A DNA stretch of 64,000 nucleotides from Trema orientale (taxonomy: Eukaryota > Streptophyta > Magnoliopsida > Rosales > Cannabaceae). Every line of letters begins with the position of its first letter. Position 1 is the first letter of the stretch. The DNA is taken from NCBI GenBank assembly GCA_002914845.1, contig JXTC01000116.1, positions 50,575 to 114,574 of the forward strand, given 5' to 3'. Shown one piece after another: positions 34,616 to 45,438 of the stretch. The notes beneath the pieces were generated by a model. That model was not told the origin of the DNA, did not search any database, and saw only the letters and a list, made by a program, of their open reading frames with translations. The position numbers and the translations under genes are program-made.

Positions 34616-36788
34616 TCAGAGAATTGTGCCATCTGGGATTACTGCATTCCGAAGAATAACCACTATTCCCTCTCTAATCACATAACCGTTGGCTTCGCCG
34701 TCCCCTTCTTGGACCTTGTCTTTATTTATGATCTGCATTACCGTCCAAATATACTAGTTAATTACTCAAATTTTTTCCGAAATATTGAGGGTCTGCATAT
34801 GTAGTTGAATACAATACCACAACATTGTTGCCAATCTTTGCATTCTTATCTACAATAGCTTTCTTTAATCGAGATTGTTGGCCTATTCCAATCGGAATCA
34901 TGTCCCATTGTTGCTTCCTCATCCCCTCATGTACATCATTCTCTTCTTCTTCTTGTTCCTGTGTTTTTCAGTTACATCATATTATATTGTAGGACTAATG
35001 AATGGGATGGGATGCGATGGGATGGATGATGAGGCAGGGCATAGCCACAAAGTCCTTTTCTCCTCCTTACCTGATAGACATCGGAGCCAATGATGACCGA
35101 ATCCTCAATCACGGCACCATCACCAATTCTTGTCCTCATGCCAACCACAGTACCTCTGATGATGCACCTCTATTCTTGATTTGTACCAATGAAGTAGCGA
35201 ACATAGTTAAGGCTTCACATTAACTAATGAGTAACTAAAGTAATATAGAAATATCATATTAATGCGTTGCTTACATTGATGATGCAGCCCTCCCCAATAA
35301 GGCTGTCTGTAATGACAGCGTCAGTTACAAGAGTCGGCGGCAGGCAACGAGGCAATGTGTACACCGGGACTTGTCTGTCACAAAAGCTGCCACAAGCGAG
35401 AACGAGTATACCCATCTGTGTCATCTTTTGATATGAATCTGTGCTATTTTTAAAAGTAAACTTCTACTCACTTGTATCCCATTCTTTCCTCCCTTATGCT
35501 TTCCATGTTTGCTTTGTAGAATTGCCCAATGCTCCTTATGTTGTCCCAATATCCATCAAATACATGTGCCTCAACCTAAGCAAGCCAATTACCAACGTCA
35601 TGTTCATGTATCATTAGCCAGAAACAAATATTAATTTTGCAGAGTCAGTTACCTTCATCCCAATTGCTATTGCCCCCGGAATCACTTCACTTGCCAAGTC
35701 ATTTGCCTTTGGAAAGTACTCGTCTAAAAGCCTTTTCATTACGTCCTTGTTTATCAGATAGATTCCCATGCTAGGCAAATCACGACGACCAATATCACTC
35801 ATATTTCTGATCACCTAGTTTCATAGTCATTTGTAGATTAAATAAACAAAAGAGAGAAACAACATATATCTATATATATATGTATGTAGAAAGAAAGAAA
35901 CAAGTAAGTTTGCTCTCTGTAAATAAAACTTACTGAAGAAAAACTAATCCATTTCCCATCCTTGAACTTGAATCTAAACGCTGAAACTTGATTCTGACAA
36001 TCCAATTCAAGAAAGCCAAATTCGGGGTCATGAGTAGTGCTAACACTTGACGCTGCAATGGTAATGTCAGCCTTACTCGTGCGGTGGGCTTTTATGATTT
36101 GCTGGTAGTCCATTCTGTAGAGATGGTGACCTGGAAGTAGTAAAAACTCGGTCACCGGATACTCGTCCTCCAGTATCCACATGCATTTTCTAACCGCATC
36201 TGCAGATCCCTGAAACCATGATCCCTTGTCATGATGAGCAGGGCTTTGATATGCTGCAATCACTTGGACAATCCCCTCGCCACCGAGGCCTACTCCAGAA
36301 TAAGCTCTCGTAAGGTGGGAGTTGAGAGAGGTAGAGTTGAATTGTGTGAGAGCATATATCTTGTTTATGTTGCTGTTAATACAGTTGCTGACTACTGCAT
36401 CGATGAGTCTATAATTTGCTGCTATTGGTATGGCACCTTCTGATCTTCTCTTAGTCAATGGATACAGCCGTGATTTTGATTCTGATCCATCTCCAAATAT
36501 GATGGCTGCTACTCTCTGACTCTGAGTCTAACATACAAATTATACGCACATCATATTTATATCACTAGTTATATCTATCAACAACCAAACATATATTTAT
36601 TTTCTAAGTAAGCAGAAAATTTAGACCTGATCAGTAGCTGAAAGATCAACTGGCAAGATGGGATATGAATTGGATATGAATACGCTTGAAGGAAGCTTCA
36701 GCGGACATCGTTTTCCATGAACACTCTTTGATCTGGGTGTAAGAGGCTTTCCAGGAGAGCTGGGAAGACAAAGCTGCAATATGACCAT
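34616..36788 (-). CDS. APS2: ADP-glucose pyrophosphorylase small-subunit homologue APS2 (likely inactive)
   Basis: AGPase makes ADP-glucose for starch. Eight exons join in phase: 36788-36627, 36527-35934, 35814-35653, 35575-35472, 35386-35275, 35169-35071, 34958-34818 and 34732-34616, giving 496 residues. YPLTKRRSEGAIPIAANYRL, LTQFNSTSLNSHL and SADAVRKCMW show the nucleotidyltransferase fold. The C-terminal left-handed helix repeats read DAVITDSLIGEGCI, GTVVGMRTRIGDGAVIEDSV and KKAIVDKNAKIGNNVV. Key residues are changed. The GGGxGT loop is FGDGSES. The catalytic Asp in SGDHLYRMDY is His in PGHHLYRMDY. The sugar-phosphate SEKP motif is missing. PVTEFLLLPGHHLY is the Arabidopsis APS2 pattern, a form regarded as inactive. 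An acidic insert EQEEEEND lies late. The start at 36788 is open in frame, but an AG sits 15 bp inside it, so a further upstream exon is possible. Confidence 0.9.
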
Positions 36789-37640
36789 GTCAATGCAATT
36801 TTATAAAGAATTAACTCCACTCTAGAATGACTAGTCCGTTAGTATTTGATCTTTCCTAATGCCCCTCTACAATAGCGATTAATGTGCATATATATATGTA
36901 TTTATATATGTGTGTGTTGTGTATATAGAAGGAGAGACAGAGGGAATAATTTGTTTTCTTCATGGCCATGGCTACCGCAAAGAAATCTCAACATAGAGAG
37001 AGAGAGAGAGAGCAGGGAGATAGTATCATATCGTATTTTAGTATTGCATGATACAATCAAATGAGTTTGTTTAGAGTTGATAGTAAGTATTACGTTACAT
37101 TGTATATGATTCTAAGCTTCATATAGTCATTGGCTTAGAGTTGATAGTAAGTATTACGTTACATTGTATATGATTCTAAGCTTCATATAGTCATTGGCTT
37201 CTTGTCCTTAATTTATTCTTGGCAGCTAGTCTGTTGGCTTTGTTTCTTTAAAATGTATATAAGTGTATATATATATATATATATATATATAAGAGGAGAT
37301 GATTATTATAGAAAACAAAACAAAACAAAAATGCAGAAACAGTTATACATAATGAGTTAATAGGAGGAGGAATTGCTTGTCCAAGGGAGAAGGGGGTTGA
37401 GCTTGAAGAAGGGCTTTGTGGGGCTGTGACCAATGTTGGGCATTTTGGAATGGAGTCTATCCAAAGCTAGGCATTTTGTCTTCAACTTTTTCTTTTCCCC
37501 TTCACAGATGTTTTTTTTAAAATTCTTTTTCCTAATTAAAAAATGGAAACTGTGTTAGTATGATTTCTCTGGTCAAATGCCAAACAAATGTAACTAACAT
37601 TCTGAGGGGAGTCTGCTCCTTCCTTCCCCTGTCTAGTGTC
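36789..37640. other. APS2 upstream region with a perfect tandem repeat
   Basis: Holds (AT)n runs (about 36885-36900 and 37265-37290), AG runs, and two identical 64-bp copies of a block starting TTAGAGTTGATAG (37071-37134 and 37135-37198). A minus-strand frame from about 37463 reads MPNIGHSPTKPFFKLNPLLP, which could belong to an APS2 leader or targeting peptide, but no in-phase splice to 36788 was found. Confidence 0.5.
37071..37198. repeat. 64-bp perfect direct tandem repeat
   Basis: Two identical adjacent copies, 37071-37134 and 37135-37198, starting TTAGAGTTGATAG and ending AGTCATTGGC. No difference was seen by eye, so the duplication is recent. Confidence 0.9.
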
Positions 37641-37654
37641 TCTTATTATTAAGT

Positions 37655-38370
37655 TTAATGGTCAAAGGTTAGAATGGAACACCCAAATGTATCTAAGCCA
37701 ATTCTTTCATTGGTAGATTCTATAGCTACAAATTTGTTTAATGCATTGCCAGGAGGCCACGTAGGTGGGCATATTGTCTTGTCGTGAATTATAATCTTCA
37801 ACTCATTTTTACATGTTTTGTAATATGGGGTAGCCTTAAAAAATAAAATAAAATAAATAAAAACTCACGCATTTTTACTAATATCAAATAAAACCTTCAA
37901 TTTTTAATTTTCTTATCAGATCTCACCGGATCCACATGTATAGTCAAAGTTGGAGTTAAAATTATTAAAAGCGAATGTTTTAACTTTTAATTCAAAAGAA
38001 AAAAAAATGCATGTTTTAAAGCTGTTAATGATTCATTCTAATAGACAATTTTAAACCTTCTAAGATATTACAGATTATTTTTTTGGTCTAATTGGTAACC
38101 TTCTAACTATTTATGTAGATGCCAATAGACAATTTTAAAGAACAAAAATATTTTTGTAATAATTTTATACCCCAGTTTTGACTGTATCCAATGAGGTTTG
38201 ATAGAAAAAGTCAAATAGAAGATTTTATTTGGTATTAATGAAAAGGTATGATATTATCCTTTTGTTATAATTTATATGTGGTTTTGTTTTTAATTAGATA
38301 TTGATACAGAGGGATGTGTTTGAGGTAGCTGTGGTGTGGATATAACATATGAAGAATGAATTTTAGTTAG
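37655..38370 (+). pseudogene. Broken partial copy of the TrmB gene 3' part
   Basis: The sequence follows the TrmB gene at 33660-33990. GGTCAAAGGTTAGAATGGAACACC matches intron 6 (CTCAAAGGTTAGAATAGAACACC) allowing changes. TAGATTCTATAGCTACAAAT...GGAGGCCACGTAGGTGGGCAT matches the end of exon 7 with its donor. Then ATTGATACAGAGGGATGTGT...GAGGTAGCTGTGG at about 38299-38334 matches the start of exon 8. The first part of exon 7 is missing, about 450 bp of unrelated sequence splits the rest, and the frame is lost. Introns are kept, so this arose by DNA duplication, not by retroposition. Confidence 0.7.
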
Positions 38371-39642
38371 ACTTTTTAGCCAAATGACCGTTTTTTAATT
38401 CAAAATTTAGAATTTTGAAAATTATTTAAAAAATAATCATTTTTCATATTTAATATATAAAAATATATTGATTTATTTTTTGAAAATTAATTTATTTTTG
38501 AAAAAATTTATTTACTTTATAAAAAATAGATCAACTGAAAAATGGCTATTTATCAAAATAAAATTATAAAATAGTCATTTATTAAACAAATATAAAAAAC
38601 AACTATTTTTTAAAATTAATCTGAAAAAAAAATAAAAAATACTCGTTTGAGTATTTCGCATTCGATTAGTATCACCTGGGTAGGTGATACTAATTATTGC
38701 GTATGTATTACCTAGGCAGGGATATAATCATATAATTTAAATGGGCAGGTTTTGCCTTGCTGTAGGAACGGGGCGGGGCCTGATCCGCTCCGCCCAGCCG
38801 CTTTTTTTTCTCTCTCTTTTTTTTTTTTCCGAAAAACTAGATGTGAGAAAAAAAAAAAACAATTATAGTAGCAGTCTAAATACATTTGAATATATTTGGA
38901 AATTTGTAATTAGCGTTTTTATTATTATCACTGAATATCTGCCAATTACATTTGAATATATTTGGAAATTTGTAATTAGCGTTTTTATTATTATCACTGA
39001 ATATCTGCCAAATCTTTAGATATACTTTTCTTATTTTTTCATTATACAAATTTCTAGATTTTACGAAATTTAGTTTCTATTCACACGATACATTTCATTC
39101 GTGTATATGTATTTCAACCTAGATTCTTTCTTTTTTTTTTTTTTTAATAAAAACGTCATTTAAACTTTTCAAATAAATAAATAAATAAAACATCATCATT
39201 TTTTTTAAAAAAATGCATATCTCCCTTGTTGTTCTTCATTCAGCTTTATTACTTTAAATGTATAATTTTTTATTCGAAACTTGAAAAATAATATAAATGA
39301 TGAATTAAATAACAAACATATGATATTTAAATTTTAACATTAAGAGTTGATAATTTTCAGCAAAAAAAAATAAATTAAAGTTGAAATAACTTCAAAAAGG
39401 GAGGGGAAAAAAGATCATTAAAAAAACAGAGATTTTCAACCTTAAAATAGAATATTTAAATTTTCCATATATAGCTTACTCCAAAAAAGGGGGGAAAAAA
39501 CAAAAGATTAGGATTTTGACCTAAAAAGAAATAACTAGAAAGAATATTTTTTTTTTTAAAAAAAAAAGTAAAACACTATTAATGTTTTATTTTTTCTTTT
39601 TGGAATAAAGGAAAAGACAATTAACACAACATATATTATAAA
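38371..39642. other. AT-rich intergenic with a tandem repeat
   Basis: Very AT-rich sequence with A and T runs. It holds two adjacent 66-bp copies (38881-38946 and 38947-39012) starting TACATTTGAATATATTTGG; only the last base differs. A GC-rich scrap at 38741-38800 (CGGGGCGGGGCC) recalls the hydrophilic GGGGCGG words near 40145. No gene is supported. Confidence 0.55.
38881..39012. repeat. 66-bp direct tandem repeat
   Basis: Copies at 38881-38946 and 38947-39012, starting TACATTTGAATATATTTGG and ending CTGAATATCTGCCAA or CCAAT. They differ only at the last base. Confidence 0.88.
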
Positions 39643-40130
39643 AGGATAATCCCAAGAATACCTCATATGTTTTAGCTAAATACTATATTTAACTATTTAT
39701 TCTCATAAAATCCAAAAATATCCTCTCTATTTTCTAAAATAGGAAAAAGTATCTTCTCTTTTTGGTCAATTTTTTTACTAAATATCTTTGTAAATGATAT
39801 TAATACTATTAAAATATTGATATCTAAACAACCCCCTTTATTGATTTCTTCAAAAAAAAAAAAACCTAAATTATATTGCATAAAAAAATAAATCAATATT
39901 TTTCTGTAACATGAAAAAAAAAGTGTGATTTTATTTTTTAAATAAAAAATTAATTAAATTAATATGGAATGTTTGGTAATAGAATTTTTAAACATACACA
40001 AAGTATTTTAGATATTTCACATTCCAACTTTGACCAAAAAGGTATCAGAGTATACTTTTGAGATTTATGAGAACAAATAGTTAAATATAATATTTAGCGA
40101 TAATAGATAGAGTATTTTTGAGATTATCCC
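39643..40130. mobile_element. Fold-back element, about 0.49 kb
   Basis: AGGATAATCCCAAGAATACC at the left faces GAGTATTTTTGAGATTATCCC at the right. Further in, AAATACTATATTTAACTATT / AATAGTTAAATATAATATTT and TTTTTGGTCAA / TTGACCAAAAAGG also face each other. The middle is AT-rich and non-coding, so this is a non-autonomous element. Confidence 0.65.
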
Positions 40131-41224
40131 TCTTATAAACGGCGCCAAACCCGGTGCGAGGTGGGGCATGGTGCCCCGATTAAAGCGAGGCAAGCATACC
40201 TCTGTCCTGTCCAATTTTTTTTTTTTTTTTTCATTCATGTACTTAGGTCATCGTTCATCTTTTTTTAACAAATAATTTAAATCTAAGTATCAAATTTAGA
40301 ATTTTATTTTTAAATTAATTATCTTAAAAATATGATTAGTAGATGATGTGAAATCATTTTTTGAAAATTGTAGTGTCTCGTTTCCTAATTTAATGGTTTA
40401 ACCACAATAATTAGAATCCACCATACACATAAGTGCTACTTTTAAACAACAAACATTAATTTTGTAAATTTAGGTCTTGTTTGGGTACACTTCTATTTTC
40501 TATTTTCTGTTTAAATGAATAGAAATGTACAAATATTTTAGAAAACATGTTTAGTAACATTGTTTTTGTTTTCTATTTAAAAAAAATATAAACAAAATTT
40601 TTAGAAATAATGGAAGTGAGAATTTTTCACTTCCAAAATTTTTTAAACAAAAGAATAAACCTAGGAAGTAGTATTTTTCTAAATAAATTCTTTAAAGTGG
40701 TATTTGGTAAATAAGTTTTTCAAAGGTGATATGTTTCATAAAGTGCTAAAAAATAGTATTTCTAGAAATTTATATTTTTTAAATATTTAAAATGATATTT
40801 TCTAATTAACTTTTATTTTTACCAAGCATATTTATGTTTATTGTTTTTTAAAATTAAAAGCGATTTGGTATGTTACCAAGTAAGTTTTTTGTTTAAGAAA
40901 ATTAGCCATCTATAACCATTTTAGAAAACAATTACAAATTAATAGTGGGCTCGGTTTTTTCTAGATCTGGTACCGCATTTTCCTAGAAAAATACCACTTT
41001 TCAAAATAATTTTAGAAAATATTATTTTTAGCATAGTAACTAATAACCGGTAATCAGTTTTCGAGCATTAATAACTAGTGACCAAAGGTATTTATAACTG
41101 GCATGTAACTGATAACTGGTAATCGATAACCAGTTTTCAAATACGGATAACTAGTAACTATTTTAAGAAATGACATTTTCTAATTTTTTTTAGCCCACCA
41201 TATCTCTATAATTGTGTTTTTTTT
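40131..41224. other. AT-rich intergenic sequence
   Basis: Long AT-rich stretch with scattered direct words (TTTAGAAAA, CCGGTAATC, TAACTAGTAAC near 41030-41160). The ACTGATAACTGGTAATCG words look like a degraded short repeat. No coding sequence is supported. Confidence 0.5.
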
Positions 41225-41526
41225 GGGATAATTACAAAAAAATACCCTGAGGTTTGGGTGTTCTGCAATTTAAAACCTGAAGTTTGGACTCTGTAAAATA
41301 ATACCCTGAAATTAAGAATTTCTGGAAATTAATAATATCCTCTATTAAAATTAGATTAAAATAATATCCTCTATTAAAATTAGATTAATCTATATTATTC
41401 ATCTTAATTTTGAGGATATTATTGTATTTTATCAGTTAAATCTTAGGGTATTATTTCGCAGAATCCAAACTTCAAGGTTTAAATTGCATAATACTCAAAT
41501 TTCAGGATATTTTTTTGCAGTTATCC
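41225..41526. mobile_element. Fold-back MITE, second member of the GGGATAAntnCAAAAA family
   Basis: Starts GGGATAATTACAAAAAAATA and ends with the inverse, TATTTTTTTGCAGTTATCC. Inner arms AGTTTGGACTCTG / AGAATCCAAACTTC and AATACCCTGAAATT / TTTCAGGATAT also pair. It holds a duplicated ATAATATCCTCTATTAAAATTA at 41330-41385. Ends match the element at 23421. Confidence 0.65.
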
Positions 41527-41530
41527 TTTT

Positions 41531-41640
41531 TTTTTTTTAGGTAAAAGTGTTAGAAACCTTGTCTATTTTTCATATTTAAAACCATTTTTTTTTAGGTAAA
41601 AGTGTTAGAAACCTTGTCTATTTTTCAGATTTAAAACCAT
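41531..41640. repeat. 55-bp direct tandem repeat
   Basis: Two adjacent copies (about 41531-41585 and 41586-41640) with the core AGGTAAAAGTGTTAGAAACC and end TTTAAAACCAT. One base differs (CATATT / CAGATT). Confidence 0.8.
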
Positions 41641-42162
41641 AAACAATTTTTTTTGTTTTTGTTTTCAATTTTTATAAACAATGAATTAAAAATATATCCA
41701 AACATGACCTTAATTCACAAAAACACATCGATCTCTTTTTTTCTTTTTCCTCTTCTTTTTTCTAATCATAGCTGCTTGTGCACAGTACACAGAAACAACA
41801 CCAAATTGGCACTTGAGAATAGACATACACACCAGAGATGATATGTATAGAATACCGAAAATTGATGAAACGAAATTGTACACCAAATGTGGATCAACTT
41901 ATGAATAAAACGAAATAGGAGATTACTTGATGTTCAAGGTTTAAGAACCTATATAATAAGCAGCTGAGAAGTTACTATAAGATTATAAAACTCAAATATA
42001 TAATTGTTTAGTTATTTATTTATTATTTTTTTTCCAGGAGAAAAGGAAAATAAAAAAGATTTGGATTTGGATTTGGATTTAGATTTGGATTTGGTTTTGG
42101 TTTTGGATGTGGATTTGGATTTGAATTTGGTGTTGAGTGAATGAGGTGGAGATGGTCCTTTT
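41641..42162. other. Intergenic with a TTGGAT-type hexanucleotide repeat
   Basis: No gene supported. A run of TTGGAT/TTGGTT units spans about 42059-42132. It is one of several hexanucleotide runs in this window. Confidence 0.55.
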
Positions 42163-42312
42163 GGGCACGTCTACAGTAGGGGCGTCCCTGCGTAGGGTCC
42201 TGTCTATACACCGTTTGATGTATACACAGATTCCCCGTTATTCCACAGATTCCCATCAAACGGTGTATAAAAGGTGGTCCTACGTAGGGACGCCCCTACT
42301 GTATCCCTCCCC
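42163..42312. mobile_element. Fold-back MITE, copy 3 (150 bp)
   Basis: Ends GGGCACGTCTACAGTAGGGG and CCCCTACTGTATCCCTCCCC match the copies at 24383 and 24870. It is 22 bp shorter in the middle. The 9 bp on either side do not match, so this copy is older or its flank has changed. It lies roughly 0.3 kb upstream of the GPRP leader. Confidence 0.72.
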
Positions 42313-42435
42313 TATTTATTTATATCTCTTAAATAAAAGAAAAAAGTGTGAAACTTTATGGAAAGACGACGCGTTGAAGTAACGCGGCATATTGATTATT
42401 CATATCACGTTTAGAAATCCCATTAATTTAATGAG

Positions 42436-42471
<36 letters not shown>

Positions 42472-42599
42472 GGTAAATAGAAGAACAAAAGGAAAGAAAC
42501 TAGTTTGGGCCGAGGGAGGGAAGAGGAACGAAAAGAAGAAGAAGAAGAGCAAAAATCCCATATTCCCGCCCAATTAAAAACAATAAAAATAATAATAAT

Positions 42600-43355
42600 T
42601 TATCGAAATTCGAAACATAAAAGCCCTGAGAGAGAATCACAATCATCGTTATCTTTATAATATTCTCAGAGCCAGACCCAGAACCCAGAACCCAGACCCA
42701 GACCCAGACCCAGACCCAGAGAGGTACGTACTACGTTCTACTTTCTCTCTCTCTCTTTTTTTTTTCTTTTGATTGATTGATTGATTGATTGATAATATAA
42801 ATTTGCCTATTTTGTGAGTCAAGAGTTTGTTTTGTTTGATCAAATCTTTGTTATATAAAGATGATGAGTTGCGTTGCGTAGATCATTTATGTCGTCATAT
42901 CGACTTGTAGTAGAAGTTGGTTTCATCTCTTTGCCTTTGTTTTTATTTGAATTTTGAATTTGAATTTTGATTTGATTGGATTTCATTATTGATAATTATT
43001 ATCGATATTATTATTATTCTTGTCTAGAAAAATGTATGGTTTTGAAGATTGATGGATGTGTGCTTTGGTTTATTACAATTGAATTGGGGCTGAGTGGGGA
43101 GGACCCTTTTTCCATCGCAATTAATTTTAATTTACTTGACTTTGATTAAATCAACAACACCACCTTACTTATCTTATTAATAATGCTTCTTTGATTTTAT
43201 TATCTACATCTTTATGTATCCACTTTTGTCTCCTAATTCTATATTATCTGATTTCCATGATTAAGCAACTTACTTGAGATATTCATTCATCTTCAGTGTG
43301 ATAGTAATTTTCCTCCAAGCAAAGTTTGAGTTTGAATCTTGATCATATAGATTAG
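42600..43355 (+). promoter_or_regulatory. GPRP leader exon and leader intron
   Basis: Before the GPRP start there is a (CCCAGA)n run at about 42674-42722, ending GAG|GTACGT at 42723/42724, a strong donor. CTTCAG ends at 43296, a good acceptor 60 bp before the ATG at 43356. I infer a 5' UTR exon and a 0.57-kb leader intron. Such leader introns often raise expression. No transcript was available. Confidence 0.5.
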
Positions 43356-44507
43356 ATGGGGAAAGGCAAGCACCACCATGATGACAGGGGCCTCTTCTCA
43401 CATCTTGCTGGATATGCTGGTGGTGGTGGTGGTGGATACTACCCACAACATGGATCCTACCCTCCTCACCAACCTTACTCCTCCTATCCACCTCCCCAAC
43501 CTTACCCCCCTCCCCCTGCTGGATATCCTCCTCCCGCCTACCCACCTGCCGGATATCCTCCCCACGCCGCTTACCCGCCACCCCCATATCCTCCCCCTCC
43601 CCCTGCTGGATACCCTCCTGCCGCTTATCCCGCTCCATCTGCTCCATATCATGCAGGTATACATACATTACCCCTTTTCCCTTTCTACTTCCTCTGTCCT
43701 TTGACTACTATACAAACAAGCTTCTAACTCTCGTCTTCATCATTTACTATATTTTGAGATAATGCCTGTTACTCATTCTTAGGATTCTAGACAAAAGAAC
43801 ACATAGGAAGCGTTACTAACTTAGAGATTATTAGAAATATAAGGGTGCGTTTGGTACATGATTCGAATCCTATTCTTTAAATCCAGAAACAGCTTTTATA
43901 TAGAAAGTTGGAAGGATAAATTTATCCTTCCAACTTTCTATATAAAAGCTGTTTCTGGATTTGAAGAATAGGATTCGAATCCTGTACCAAACGCGCCCTA
44001 AGAGTTTAGAGTGCAATGAAATCTGAATAATATTCATCTGTTTTGTTCAGCTGGTATTCTGTCCAACATCAACTTAATTTGTTCTCCTGTCACTTTCTAA
44101 AATCGAGAAAGCAAAAGTATTGATTAGTTTGTGTGTCCAGAAATATACATGTGGTAGAGACTCATAGAGTCGTCTTTTTGTTGAACCCATTTACAAAAGC
44201 CCAACACAATTGCTGTTTGAACTACGTATCGGTACCACCATCATCATTATCATGATATTTTGCTGATTGCTATACATCGGTTATCACAGGGCCCCACGGA
44301 CCTGGTATGGGACCAATGCTAGCTGGGGGTCTAACGGCTGCAGCTGTTGCGTACGGTGCTCACCACCTTGCACATGGACATGGCCATGGAGGTTACCATG
44401 GTTATCATCACGGCAAGTTCAAGCATGGTAAGTTTGGGAAGCGCTGGAAGCATGGTATGTTTGGGAAGCATGGGGGCAAGTTCATGAAGTTTAAGAGATG
44501 GAAGTGA
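43356..44507 (+). CDS. Glycine/proline-rich protein (GPRP)
   Basis: A small plant protein family of unknown biochemical role, often membrane-associated and stress-responsive. Two exons, 43356-43656 and 44290-44507, join in phase (GCAG|GT ... CACAG) and give 172 residues. It starts MGKGKHHHDDRGLFSHLAGY, then a Gly run, then many X-Y-P-P and A-G-Y-P-P units (about residues 27-95). Exon 2 gives GPMLAGGLTAAAVAYGAHHL, a short hydrophobic segment that could enter a membrane, then a Gly/His/Lys tail (HGHGHGGYHGYHHGKFKHGK). This order of Pro-Tyr repeats, an Ala-rich helix and a Gly/His/Lys tail is typical of the family (AT5G17650). The intron holds a near-perfect palindrome. Frames on the opposite strand are shadows of the repeats. 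Confidence 0.92.
43843..43998. mobile_element. 156-bp near-perfect palindromic MITE in GPRP intron
   Basis: Starts GGGTGCGTTTGGTACATGAT and ends with its inverse, ...GTACCAAACGCGCCC. The two arms are complementary almost throughout, meeting at AAGGATAAATTTATCCTT. TAA stands on both sides (43840-43842, 43999-44001). The GGGTGCGTTTGG end and 3-bp TAA site recall Tourist/PIF-Harbinger MITEs. A related, truncated copy is in SIG2 intron 2. Confidence 0.85.
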
Positions 44508-45438
44508 TAAGTGATGATACAAAGCACAAGAATGCAATGGACGAGTATAAGAGGCCTAAATTGACCATTGTTCATTAATAAGGACAACCATTAACAGTTC
44601 TTTTTTTTTTTTTCGAGTCTTCTTTTCATTTCTTTTGTTGGTTTTGTTTTTGGAACTACGAGAGCAATGGTACTGTGATTATGATGTGGCTTTATTAAAC
44701 CCCTTATATATGTACATATATATATATATATATAGAGGAGGTTTCAATGGTTACGTCTCTATGAGTAACCATCACATGTGTTGATATAATCACATGTGTT
44801 GATATAATTTTTATAATGAAAAACTAGGATTGGGTTTTGGAATGTATGGAACAGATTGTGAAGGGTTGGGCCTCACTGTGGAATGCTGAAATGGTGGGTA
44901 TTCCATTTCATTAGAAAATGCATGTTCGCAGACCACCCTGTGGCCCATGAGACCATGAGATCATGGGACTAAGCGAGGCATGTGTCTTGCAGAGCACTCG
45001 AAAAGCGATTAGAGAAGCATATGCCTTCATGATACACGCGACTCTAATTTTGAATGGTTGACTTTGGACTTTGGACAACCATAAAGTTCAGTCAAACACT
45101 TGTACACTCAAATTTGCATATTTTACAGCCTTGCGTGTTTCTTCAATCATGCATGTGGATGCTTTTTGAAATAGCCGAAGTGGTGATCAAACCTAGTTTC
45201 CTTCAAACTAATAAATTAATAATATTGAACAATCTTGTTAAGTTCAACCAATCTTGATTAGTGAATATCCATTCAAATCAACACCTAATTAATTGAATTC
45301 TATTGTGTATGTGACTGTTAATTCAAGTTGCTCTAATCCAATTAGGATTCTTAATAGAGTAAATATGCAAATGCGGGAATTAAGATTCCTATTTATGCTT
45401 TGGACTAGTCTATTCTAAGACTTTGTAAATAGATCTTG
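44508..45438. other. GPRP 3' region and intergenic sequence
   Basis: Holds (TA)n at about 44717-44733 and a doubled ATCACATGTGTTGATATA (about 44769-44804). The frame at 45054-45257 has no protein-like features. No gene supported. Confidence 0.5.

Noticed and set aside
43270..43704. Long frames on other phases and strands over GPRP
   Set aside because: Caused by the Pro/Tyr repeat; only the frame from 43356 continues in phase into exon 2.
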